Below, in pieces: positions 1-7,272 of a DNA stretch of 64,000 nucleotides. The DNA is from Chitinophaga eiseniae (GTDB taxonomy: Bacteria > Bacteroidota > Bacteroidia > Chitinophagales > Chitinophagaceae), in NCBI RefSeq assembly GCF_900167135.1, contig NZ_FUWZ01000005.1, positions 71,003 to 135,002 on the forward strand. Direction: 5' to 3'. The notes beneath the pieces were generated by a model. The model had not been told where the DNA came from, searched no databases, and saw nothing but the letters and a program-made list of their open reading frames with translations. How positions within the stretch are numbered: the stretch's first letter is position 1; every line of letters starts with the position of its first letter. The position numbers and the translations under genes are program-made.

Positions 1-1
1 G

Positions 2-76
2 TGGGAGCTACTGGATTCGAACCAGTGACCCTCTGCTTGTAAGGCAGATGCTCTGAACCAGCTGAGCTAAGCTCCC
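2..76 (-). tRNA. tRNA-Val (anticodon TAC)
   Basis: Read on the minus strand this folds into a full cloverleaf. The acceptor stem GGGAGCT pairs with AGCTCCC, the anticodon arm TCTGC/GCAGA carries the loop CTTACAA with anticodon TAC (valine), and the T arm contains GGTTCGAATCC. The discriminator base is A, and only one C of the CCA end lies inside the window. A good promoter sits about 45 bases upstream. Confidence 0.95.
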
Positions 77-118
77 TTCTTTCTTGTTTACCGTCGAGCC
101 TTTCGTTCGATGGGATTG

Positions 119-149
119 CAAAGGTATAAACTATTTTTATTCTACCAAA
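119..149 (-). promoter_or_regulatory. Bacteroidota-type promoter of tRNA-Val
   Basis: On the minus strand a -33 TTTG (146-149) is separated by 19 bases from a -7 TACCTTTG (119-126), matching the TTTG / TAnnTTTG consensus of the Bacteroidota housekeeping sigma factor. Transcription would start near position 113, giving a short 5' leader before the tRNA. Confidence 0.75.
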
Positions 150-178
150 TATTTTTTCGGTTATTAGGGAGGTGTTTG

Positions 179-209
179 CTTCAAATCCTTTATTATAAAG
201 GGTTTGAAG
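179..209. terminator. Hairpin downstream of the antiporter gene
   Basis: A 14-bp stem (CTTCAAATCCTTTA against TAAAGGGTTTGAAG, one G-U pair) has a 3-nt loop. It lies 60 bases past the antiporter stop codon and upstream of the tRNA-Val promoter. There is no clear T-run on the minus side, so termination is only a suggestion. Confidence 0.4.
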
Positions 210-268
210 CGGTTGAAAAATATTTATCGTTCCTGATATGAATGATGAATTGTATACATAATGTACGA

Positions 269-2431
269 TTATGACCCTTTGTTTTTAGGGCCTTTGAAGA
301 TGCGTTTGAAGGCTTTTCCGAGTTTGTTCAGATTGGCCAGTTGTTCCTGTATTGGGGCCAGGGTAAGGTCGTCCGGCTGTAGTCCTGCTTCGAGGTAATC
401 AATTTCTGTTTGTTCCGGATATAGCAGGATAACATTATTGTCTTTAAAATGACGGCTTACTTTCGCCGGAATATTTTCCAGGTATGCATGATAGGAGAGG
501 GTGCCTTTGCGGGCGGTCACCACTACTACCAGGTCGTCGCGGGTCACTTCACGGGAGAGGATGAGGAAGTCTTCGATGGTGTCGAAGGGTTTGAAGGTGA
601 CCTCGACGCTTAGTTTGGACTGGGTGATGAAAGTTTCTGTGAGTGACTTTGTCCGGGGGGTGGAAAACACCAGTAGTTTGGCGCCGGCCTGTTTGGCCAG
701 CAGGAACATTTTCTGCAGATAGTGCAGGAAGCCCAGTTCATATTCTGTATTGGGCGGCAGTACGAGCACCATTTTTTTGGTGGTGCTCAGCGGGTGCAGG
801 AAGTTGCACACGTATACGGTTTCCCATACGCTCTGTAATACGTTGTCCATGGTGGTACCGAAGATATTTCCGAAGAGGCGGTCGGTGGTGCTGGTTTTGT
901 CTGTCCAGCCCAGGATCACGTCGCTGATCATCAGTTCTTTGGCGGCGCGGGCGATGCCATCCGATACGTTGAGGTCGATGCGGGTGACTACCTGCACGTT
1001 GCTTTCTGTGGCGGCGGCATGGATCACGGCTTTCTCCATCATTTTGTTGGTGAGATGGATTTTGTCCCGCGCTTCTTCGTCGTCCTGCACCACGGCCAGC
1101 GGATAGATGGGCGTAGCTACTTTGGCGTCTTTGATCATGACGGCAAAGTCCAGCAGCGCTTCAATTCTTTCCGGGTTGGAAACGGGTACCAGTATACGTT
1201 CCGGCTGGTCGGGCAGTTCAGGTTTCTGTTCCGCTTCCTGGAGGGCCAGTCGGCGGCCGGCGTTTTCGGTCACGAAAGAGCTTACCAGGCAGGTGATGAG
1301 GATAAGCACCACGGTGCCGTTGAGCACATTTTCATCTACGATGCCCATATTAAAACCGATGAGGATTACGGCGATGGTGGCTGCGGCGTGGGCGCTGCTG
1401 AGGCCGAAGATCACGTTTCGTTGGGTGGGGCTGTATTTAAAGATCAGCTGTGTAAAGAAAGCGGCGAACCATTTGCTGCTGAGCGCCATGATAGTGAGGG
1501 CGCCGGCGATGATGAGCGCTTCAGGGCCTTTCAGCAATACGCGGAGATCTACCAGCATACCTACACTGATGAGGAAGAACGGAATAAAAAGGGCGTTGCC
1601 TACAAATTCGATACGGTTCATCAGCGGTGAGGTATGCGGGATAAGCTGATTGAGGGCCAGTCCGGCAAGGAATGCGCCGATAATGCCTTCTACGCCTGCC
1701 AGTTCCGCAAGGAAGGCGGCGGCAAACACGAGGGCCAGTACAAAGATGAAATGGGAGGTCTTATCGTCCTTGATCTTCTTAAAAAACCACCGGCCAAGCA
1801 TGGGCATCACCCAGAGGATGATCAGCGCGAATATCGACAGGGAAATACCCAGCTTTACCCAGAAATATGTGTTGAGGTTACCTGCCTGCGCCCCGGTGAT
1901 GATGGCCAGGATCAGCAGTACGGCGGTATCGGTAATGATGGTACCGCCTACGGCTACGGTCACGGCTTCGTTTTTGGTGATACCGAGCCTGCTGGCCAGC
2001 GGGTAGGCTACCAGCGTATGGGTGGCAAACATGCTGGATACCAGCAGCGTGGCCTTGAAGTTAAAGTGCAGTATGTACGTGCACACCACAAAACCCAGCA
2101 ACAGCGGGATGAAGAAGGTCAGGCCCCCAAAAACCATACTGCGGTAACGGTTCTTGCGGAATTCCGTCATATCCAGCTCCAGGCCGGCGAGAAACATGAT
2201 ATACAGTAAGCCCGCCTTGCCAAAAAGATCGATACTGCCCTTTTCAATCACACCAAACCCATGCTCGCCGATAGCCATACCGGCGAGTATCAGCCCGATA
2301 ATACTGGGAATGCGGAATTTGCGGAGAATAATCGGGGCGAGCAGAATAATGAACAGTACCAATGAAAAAATAGGTACCGGATCTTTCAGCGGCAGATGGG
2401 TATCCATCAATAAAACCAAGCTATGGGCCAT
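269..2431 (-). CDS. CPA2-family cation:proton antiporter with C-terminal USP-like region
   Basis: This is a monovalent cation:H+ antiporter of the Kef/NapA type in the inner membrane, probably exchanging Na+ or K+ for protons. The first ~400 residues form about 12 hydrophobic segments of the Na_H_Exchanger fold, with FLAGLELDM in TM3 and a GAFLAGLALNQ segment later. The last ~300 residues are soluble and look like two universal-stress-protein-like halves, a common regulatory appendage. The reading frame is open further upstream to 2500, but those residues are polar and not membrane-like. I favour the ATG at 2431 (MAHSLVLLMDTHLP, 720 aa); the ATG at 2407 is an alternative. Monocistronic. Which ion is moved cannot be told from sequence. 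Confidence 0.88.
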   Translation of the reverse strand: MAHSLVLLMDTHLPLKDPVPIFSLVLFIILLAPIILRKFRIPSIIGLILAGMAIGEHGFGVIEKGSIDLFGKAGLLYIMFLAGLELDMTEFRKNRYRSMVFGGLTFFIPLLLGFVVCTYILHFNFKATLLVSSMFATHTLVAYPLASRLGITKNEAVTVAVGGTIITDTAVLLILAIITGAQAGNLNTYFWVKLGISLSIFALIILWVMPMLGRWFFKKIKDDKTSHFIFVLALVFAAAFLAELAGVEGIIGAFLAGLALNQLIPHTSPLMNRIEFVGNALFIPFFLISVGMLVDLRVLLKGPEALIIAGALTIMALSSKWFAAFFTQLIFKYSPTQRNVIFGLSSAHAAATIAVILIGFNMGIVDENVLNGTVVLILITCLVSSFVTENAGRRLALQEAEQKPELPDQPERILVPVSNPERIEALLDFAVMIKDAKVATPIYPLAVVQDDEEARDKIHLTNKMMEKAVIHAAATESNVQVVTRIDLNVSDGIARAAKELMISDVILGWTDKTSTTDRLFGNIFGTTMDNVLQSVWETVYVCNFLHPLSTTKKMVLVLPPNTEYELGFLHYLQKMFLLAKQAGAKLLVFSTPRTKSLTETFITQSKLSVEVTFKPFDTIEDFLILSREVTRDDLVVVVTARKGTLSYHAYLENIPAKVSRHFKDNNVILLYPEQTEIDYLEAGLQPDDLTLAPIQEQLANLNKLGKAFKRIFKGPKNKGS

Positions 2432-2572
2432 ATAACACATTGTTATTTTGTTTATTATCTGGTTACCATTCCGGCGCCAAACAGCGGGGTGAAACAGCAA
2501 ACATGAAAATAAACAAATCTTAAATAATCAATTCTCTGGGTCAAATATGAATAAATTAACGAATAATCCATG

Positions 2573-2580
2573 TAATTTTG
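2573..2580 (+). promoter_or_regulatory. Possible -7 element for clpS-aat
   Basis: TAATTTTG fits TAnnTTTG and lies 19 bases before the clpS start. No convincing TTTG lies at the -33 distance, so this is a weak call. Confidence 0.4.
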
Positions 2581-2599
2581 CGTAAAGCTTTATTTAAAA

Positions 2600-2908
2600 A
2601 TGAGCGAAAGAACTAATACACAGGTATTTACGGAAGAACTGGAGGACGTACTCGTGGCAGAAGACGAGCAGTTCCCCTTCAGTCTGGTCGTGTGGAATGA
2701 TGATGTTAATACCTTCGATTGGGTGATCGCTTCCCTGATTGAGGTATGTGGCCATACCCACCAACAGGCGGAGCAATGCGCCCTTATTATCCATCATAAT
2801 GGTAAATATGCTGTGAAGGAAGGGGAATACACCAAGCTGCGCCCGATGTGGGAAGCGCTGGTGGAAAGAGGTATCAGCGCCACTATCGAAGAGATGGCGG
2901 ACCGCTAA
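2600..2908 (+). CDS. clpS: ATP-dependent Clp protease adaptor ClpS
   Basis: ClpS delivers proteins with destabilising N-terminal residues (Leu, Phe, Tyr, Trp) to the Clp unfoldase-protease. The 102-residue protein has the ClpS core: VVWNDDVNTFDWVIASL (the NDD substrate-binding region), a central helix with a His pair (CGHTHQQAEQ), and a C-terminal half ending EALVERGISATIEE. The N-terminal ~25 residues are acidic and probably disordered, as usual. aat starts 15 bases after its stop, so the two were probably selected together as an N-degron pathway. No clpA/clpC gene is in the window. Confidence 0.95.
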   Translation: MSERTNTQVFTEELEDVLVAEDEQFPFSLVVWNDDVNTFDWVIASLIEVCGHTHQQAEQCALIIHHNGKYAVKEGEYTKLRPMWEALVERGISATIEEMADR

Positions 2909-2923
2909 CCGATTTTGTTTTCC

Positions 2924-3565
2924 ATGCCCGTTTTCCGTCTCAATAAAAAACAACTGCTTTTCCCTCCGGTACATCTCGCTGAGCCGGATGGCCTGCTGGC
3001 CGTGGGCGGAGATCTTTCTATGGAAAGACTGCTGCTGGCATACCGCTCCGGCATTTTCCCCTGGTTTGACGAACGTCCTATTCTCTGGTGGAGTCCCGAT
3101 CCCCGTTTCGTATTGTTTCCGGCCGACCTGAAAGTCTCTTCCAGTATGAAACAGGTGCTGCGCCGCAACCAGTTCCGTATTACCTACAATGCCGCTTTCC
3201 CCGCTGTCATCGAGCGGTGCAGCCGTATTCCCCGCCGCGGGCAGGACGGCACCTGGATCACCGAGGAGATGCAGGAAGCTTATATCCGCCTGCATCAGGC
3301 AGGCTATGCCATGTCTGTGGAAAGCTGGATGGATGACGAGCTGGTGGGCGGTCTGTATGGTATCAGAATAGGGGCTTGCTTCTTCGGGGAGTCCATGTTT
3401 GCGGATGTGAGCAACGCTTCCAAAGCGGCTTTTATCACGTTTGTGCGGGCGTACGCAGATGAACTGAAGTTGATCGACTGCCAGGTGGAAACGGAACATC
3501 TCGCCTCGCTGGGCGCAGGTTTCATCCCGCGCCACACTTTCCTGGAACTGATAGAAATGCCCTGA
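2924..3565 (+). CDS. aat: Leucyl/phenylalanyl-tRNA--protein transferase
   Basis: Aat transfers Leu or Phe from aminoacyl-tRNA to the N-terminal Arg or Lys of proteins, creating primary N-degrons that ClpS recognises. The 213-aa product shows the family landmarks LLLAYRSGIFPWF, WWSPDPRFVLFP, WITEEMQEAY and GIRIGACFFGESMF. A TTG at 2915 would add three residues, but the ATG at 2924 (MPVFRLNKKQ) gives the normal start. Together with the preceding clpS it forms a compact N-end-rule operon. Confidence 0.95.
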   Translation: MPVFRLNKKQLLFPPVHLAEPDGLLAVGGDLSMERLLLAYRSGIFPWFDERPILWWSPDPRFVLFPADLKVSSSMKQVLRRNQFRITYNAAFPAVIERCSRIPRRGQDGTWITEEMQEAYIRLHQAGYAMSVESWMDDELVGGLYGIRIGACFFGESMFADVSNASKAAFITFVRAYADELKLIDCQVETEHLASLGAGFIPRHTFLELIEMP

Positions 3566-3571
3566 TTTTTG

Positions 3572-3579
3572 TAGCTTTG
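3572..3579 (+). promoter_or_regulatory. Possible -7 element for the DinB-like gene
   Basis: TAGCTTTG matches TAnnTTTG and lies directly after the aat stop, 42 bases before the next ATG. No clear -33 TTTG was found at the right distance. Confidence 0.45.
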
Positions 3580-3621
3580 TGGTGGCTTACCGACCCCATT
3601 TCTCCACCTAAACTTACTACA

Positions 3622-4230
3622 ATGAAAAAAGTGCTTTTATCTTTGGCCGTAGTACTGTTTTCGGGCTTTATCCTCCCTCCGCCGCATCCCGTAAAACATG
3701 AAGACAAAACCCTGTTGATCCAGCAACTCAAAGACTCCAAAGACCAGCTGCTGAAAGACGTTGCAGGGCTCACAGACGCCCAGCTGGAATTCAAACCGGC
3801 GCCCGACCGATGGTCTATCATCGATTGCGTGGAACATCTTACCATCATCGAACAACTAATGATGGACGCAGAAAAAAAACTGGTGACGCAGCCTGCCAAT
3901 CCACAGCGTAAGAAAGACCTGAAATTTACGGATGAGAAATTACTGCAGATGATCGAAGACCGCAGCCAGAAACAACAAACACCACCCTTTGGTATGCCCA
4001 AACATAATTATGCCGCGCCGGCAGACGCTATCAACGCTTTTGTGGCGCAGCGTAACCAGCTGATTGATTATGTTACCAACACCAACGATCAGTTGCGGGA
4101 GCACATCACAGACGATCCCAACCTGGGCACAGTGGACGCTTACCAGCTGTTGTTGTTTAATGCGGCCCATACCAGGCGGCATATCAGGCAGATCGATGAA
4201 GTGAAGGCTGATCCGGGCTTTCCCAAATAA
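3622..4230 (+). CDS. Exported DinB-family protein
   Basis: A 202-aa protein with an N-terminal signal-like hydrophobic stretch (MKKVLLSLAVVLFSGFIL) followed by a DinB/YfiT-type four-helix bundle. Visible landmarks are DRWSIIDCVEHL around residue 65 and NAAHTRRHIRQI near the C-terminus; their histidines are the usual metal ligands of the fold. DinB-like proteins are metal-dependent thiol transferases or hydrolases, and the substrate of this one is unknown. The reading frame opens upstream at 3577, but the ATG at 3622 restores a normal signal peptide and is preceded by a possible promoter. An exported DinB is somewhat unusual. Confidence 0.8.
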   Translation: MKKVLLSLAVVLFSGFILPPPHPVKHEDKTLLIQQLKDSKDQLLKDVAGLTDAQLEFKPAPDRWSIIDCVEHLTIIEQLMMDAEKKLVTQPANPQRKKDLKFTDEKLLQMIEDRSQKQQTPPFGMPKHNYAAPADAINAFVAQRNQLIDYVTNTNDQLREHITDDPNLGTVDAYQLLLFNAAHTRRHIRQIDEVKADPGFPK

Positions 4231-4262
4231 TAGCGCCGCTCAGGCGATGTAAATATCATAGC

Positions 4263-4340
4263 GCCCTCTCCGTATCTTTTTTCAGCAGCATGATATGGGG
4301 AACCTGCTGCAAAGCACACGCAGCAAGATACAGAGAGGGC
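4263..4340. terminator. Long nested inverted repeat between convergent genes
   Basis: 4263-4278 and 4325-4340 are complementary at 15 of 16 positions (GCCCTCTCCGTATCTT against its near-perfect reverse). The 46-nt interior carries a second small stem (CAGCAG/CTGCTG). It lies between the convergent ends of the DinB-like gene and mtaB, so a bidirectional termination or RNA-stabilising role is likely. There is no strong T-run. Confidence 0.5.
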
Positions 4341-4394
4341 ATGAAATTCTTTATTGGAGCTGGCCTTGTGGCCGGGGTGATGACAACGCCTGCT

Positions 4395-5672
4395 TTATCT
4401 CAGTTCCCATTCCACCAGCTGGTTTACCCATTCTTCGCGGAAGTGGGTCGTTACACGGATGTAGTTATCCGTATAACCTTCCATCATGCCGTCTTTACTG
4501 TGGCTTTCAAACAGCACCTTACGGGTTTCGTTGAGATGTTGTTCCTGGAAGAACTGTTGTTTTTTGTGGCTGAGGTTACGCAGTTGTTTATTGCGTTCGT
4601 GGCGTATATTGACCGGCACTACGGGTTTGATGTCGAGTGCGGGCGTGTTGGCACGTTCGGAGTAAGTGAATACGTGCAGGTAAGACACGTCGAGATCGTG
4701 GAGGAAGTCGTAGGTGTCCTGGAAATGGGCGTCGCTTTCGGAGGGGAAACCTACGATAACGTCTACACCGATAGCGCAATGTGGCATGAACTGTTTGATC
4801 AGCGCTACTTTTTCCGCATACAACTCGCGGCGGTAGCGGCGGCGCATGAGGCCCAGTATCTCATTGTTGCCGCTCTGCAGCGGTATATGGAAATGAGGCA
4901 TGAACCGGCGGCTGTTGGCCACAAATTCAATGATCTCGTTGGTAAGCAGGTTGGGCTCGATGGAGGAGATGCGGTAACGTTCGATACCTTCCACTTTGTC
5001 CAGTTCCTGTATCAGTTCATAAAAAGTTTCTTCTCTTTTTTTGCCGCCGGTGAAGCCTTTGCCGAAGTCGCCGAGGTTTACGCCGGTGAGCACTATTTCC
5101 TTTACACCGCTGGCGGCCAGCTGCGTGGCGTTGTCTACCACGCTGGCAACACTGTCGCTGCGGCTTTTACCTCTGGCCATGGGGATGGTGCAGAAAGTGC
5201 AGCTGTAATCGCAGCCGTCCTGTACTTTCAGGAAGGTGCGGGTACGGTCGTTGACGGAATAGGAAGCATGGAAGGTATTAACATCCTCGATGTCGCAGGA
5301 GCAGATCTTGGCGCTGTTACCTTTGGTAAGAGATTTCAGGTGTTCGGTGATATTGAATTTTTCCGCGGCGCCCAGTACCAGGTCCACCCCTTCGATAGAA
5401 GCGATTTCCTCCGGTTTGAGCTGTGCGTAACAGCCGGTGATGACCACCATGCTTTCCGGCGCGCGGCGCTGAATACGGCGCACCAGCTGCCGGCATTCCT
5501 TATCAGCATTGTCGGTCACAGAGCAGGTGTTGATCACATACACATCTGCCGTATTCTCAAAATCCGTCTTGACAAACCCATCCTGTTCCAGCAACCTGCT
5601 CAAAGTAGAGGTTTCTGAAAAATTCAGCTTACAGCCGAGTGTATGAAATGCTACTGTTTTAACCTGTTCCAT
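4395..5672 (-). CDS. mtaB: tRNA t6A37 methylthiotransferase MtaB
   Basis: MtaB is a radical-SAM enzyme that converts t6A37 to ms2t6A37 in ANN-decoding tRNAs. The N-terminal UPF0004/MTTase domain has its cluster cysteines in TLGCKLN, VINTCSVT and ITGCYAQ. The radical-SAM motif is CDYSCTFC (CxxxCxxC) around residue 145, and a C-terminal TRAM-like segment follows. The product is 425 aa from the ATG at 5672 (MEQVKTVAFHT); an ATG four codons upstream is possible. Distinguished from MiaB and RimO by the TLGCKLNFSET start. Monocistronic and convergent with the preceding gene. Confidence 0.93.
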   Translation of the reverse strand: MEQVKTVAFHTLGCKLNFSETSTLSRLLEQDGFVKTDFENTADVYVINTCSVTDNADKECRQLVRRIQRRAPESMVVITGCYAQLKPEEIASIEGVDLVLGAAEKFNITEHLKSLTKGNSAKICSCDIEDVNTFHASYSVNDRTRTFLKVQDGCDYSCTFCTIPMARGKSRSDSVASVVDNATQLAASGVKEIVLTGVNLGDFGKGFTGGKKREETFYELIQELDKVEGIERYRISSIEPNLLTNEIIEFVANSRRFMPHFHIPLQSGNNEILGLMRRRYRRELYAEKVALIKQFMPHCAIGVDVIVGFPSESDAHFQDTYDFLHDLDVSYLHVFTYSERANTPALDIKPVVPVNIRHERNKQLRNLSHKKQQFFQEQHLNETRKVLFESHSKDGMMEGYTDNYIRVTTHFREEWVNQLVEWELR

Positions 5673-5773
5673 AAAGGATGGCAAAGGTAGGAACTTTTTA
5701 TGTCATAGTTAGGTAAGTAATTTTAAGTAATTTAGGGCCGCTTTTCTTAAAAGGTGAGTCCCGTTTATTGAAT

Positions 5774-6223
5774 ATGAGATCATTGCAAAAGTACCTGCCC
5801 GTTATATTACTGGGAATATTATTGTTTGCCGGATGGCATCAGGAATGGTGGAAAGGAAGTGATAAAAAGGCTTCCGCGCCCATTACAGATAAGCCTGTGG
5901 TAACACCTTCCGGCAGGATGTCTGCCAATGTATCGGAAGGACTGCTGAACCGCCAGGCCCGTCTGGAATACACAAAACACGCCATTTGTCGGATGGATTG
6001 CCGTCATGTGACCCGGGAGGAAGTGCAGGAAATCCTGTCTACCGGCAGGATCAACCCGGAGAAATCCAATCCTAACGACCAGCCGTGCCCCACCTATGCC
6101 CTGGAAGGTTATTCCCACGAAGGCCAGCACCTGCGTATTGTATTTGCTCCCTGCGATCCTCAGCACGCTAAGGTGATCACCTGTATTGACCTGGAAAAAG
6201 ACTGGAGCTGCAGTTGCGATTAG
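5774..6223 (+). CDS. DUF4258-containing membrane-anchored protein
   Basis: A 149-aa protein. Residues 1-20 form one hydrophobic segment (YLPVILLGILLFAGW), followed by a Ser/Pro-rich linker and a DUF4258 domain (KHAICRMDCRHVTREEVQEIL ... LRIVFAPC). DUF4258 belongs to a small fold related to RelE/BrnT-like ribonucleases, but here it is tethered outside the membrane and carries several cysteines (ICRMDC, CSCD end), so a toxin role is not supported. The start at ATG 5774 is used; the frame is open only two more codons upstream from a TTG. Confidence 0.75.
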   Translation: MRSLQKYLPVILLGILLFAGWHQEWWKGSDKKASAPITDKPVVTPSGRMSANVSEGLLNRQARLEYTKHAICRMDCRHVTREEVQEILSTGRINPEKSNPNDQPCPTYALEGYSHEGQHLRIVFAPCDPQHAKVITCIDLEKDWSCSCD

Positions 6224-6440
6224 CCACGCAAAGGAACATAAGGCCTGTGTTTTCTTTTTAAGCACGCAAAGGGGCGGAGACCCGAGCGGATTATTTTGTT
6301 ATCTACGTTATTTGATTGAAGAACAAATAAGTAAGTAATTAAATATAAGGTGGTCCTTTGCGAGCTTAAAAAGAAAACACAGGTCTTATGTTCCTTTGCG
6401 AGCTTAACAGCAAATGAAGGCCTTATGTCTCCTTTGCGAG
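6224..6440. repeat. CGCAAAG-family inverted repeat element
   Basis: The left arm 6222-6272 and the right arm 6355-6406 are reverse complements at about 48 of 51 positions and contain CGCAAAGG at both ends. The loop is about 82 nt. A third partial copy of the arm (AAGGCCTTATGTCTCCTTTGCGAG) follows at 6418-6440. It fills the gap between the DUF4258 gene and plsC, and related units recur near 19.9, 45.6 and 60.4 kb. Confidence 0.8.
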
Positions 6441-6498
6441 ACAATGCGGGAAAAAAGTCGTAGTTTTCCGCCATCATTCACATTTCTACAAGGCGTTT

Positions 6499-7272
6499 AT
6501 GAATTTTCTATTGAAACCGTTGCGTGTAATTTATGTTGTGTACGCCGCTATCGTTTTCTTGTCCATCATGTTTCTGATCCTGCCGCCAATTTTTCTGGCG
6601 TCTTTGCTGGGGAAGGAGAAAGGTGGCAATATCATCTTTTATTTTCTCCGCTTCTGGGCCCATGTGTGGTTTCCGGCGGTGGGAATGCGGGTAACCCGTA
6701 AATATGACGGTGGAAAAGAAAAGGATAAAGAGCCCTGTATCTATGTGGTGAACCACCGTTCTTACCTGGACGCGGCCATCGCCGTAAAAGTGATGCGGCT
6801 TCCTTTCCGGCCGCTGGGGAAAGTGGAAATGGCTAAAATACCGGCTTTCGGGTTTATTTATAAAAATTCCGTGGTGTCGGTGGACCGTTCCAACGCAGCA
6901 GCCCGTGCCCGCAGCGTACGTGAGATGATGAGCGCCCTCAAAGCCGGCATCTCTATCCTCGTGTTCCCGGAAGGCACCACCAACGAATCCAATGAGCCCT
7001 TGCGCCCGTTCCACAACGGCGCCTTCAGAATGGCCATTGAAATGCAGATACCTATCAAACCTGTTTTATACGTAGATGCCGGAGACCGGCTGCCGCATTC
7101 CGGCCCAATGCATCTCAACCCCGGCAAATGCCGTGTGGTATTTCTGCCAGCCATCCCGGTGGCAGGGCTCACCCTCGATGATATCAACACCCTGAAACAA
7201 CAGACCTACGATATCATGGACAGAGAGCTCCGGAAATACCGCCATTACCCAACATTGCAACCCGTAGGATGA
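6499..7272 (+). CDS. plsC: 1-acyl-sn-glycerol-3-phosphate acyltransferase
   Basis: A PlsC/LPLAT-family enzyme that acylates lysophosphatidic acid to phosphatidic acid in phospholipid synthesis at the inner membrane. The 257-aa protein has an N-terminal membrane segment (residues 8-40), the catalytic HX4D box NHRSYLD near residue 87, the substrate-binding FPEGT motif near residue 155, and P-x-x-P-V-type motifs after it. Its TGA overlaps the priA start in an ATGA, suggesting translational coupling. Confidence 0.9.
   Translation: MNFLLKPLRVIYVVYAAIVFLSIMFLILPPIFLASLLGKEKGGNIIFYFLRFWAHVWFPAVGMRVTRKYDGGKEKDKEPCIYVVNHRSYLDAAIAVKVMRLPFRPLGKVEMAKIPAFGFIYKNSVVSVDRSNAAARARSVREMMSALKAGISILVFPEGTTNESNEPLRPFHNGAFRMAIEMQIPIKPVLYVDAGDRLPHSGPMHLNPGKCRVVFLPAIPVAGLTLDDINTLKQQTYDIMDRELRKYRHYPTLQPVG

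Noticed and set aside
4290-5618. 442-codon plus-strand ORF opposite mtaB, with a signal-like N-terminus (MKFFIGAGLVAGVMTTPALS)
   Set aside because: It lies antisense to a well-supported enzyme, has no recognisable domain, and its open frame follows from the codon bias of mtaB. The signal-like start falls in the intergenic hairpin.
5774-6223. Toxin-antitoxin reading of the DUF4258 protein
   Set aside because: It is membrane-anchored and exported with extra cysteines, and no antitoxin-like gene is adjacent.
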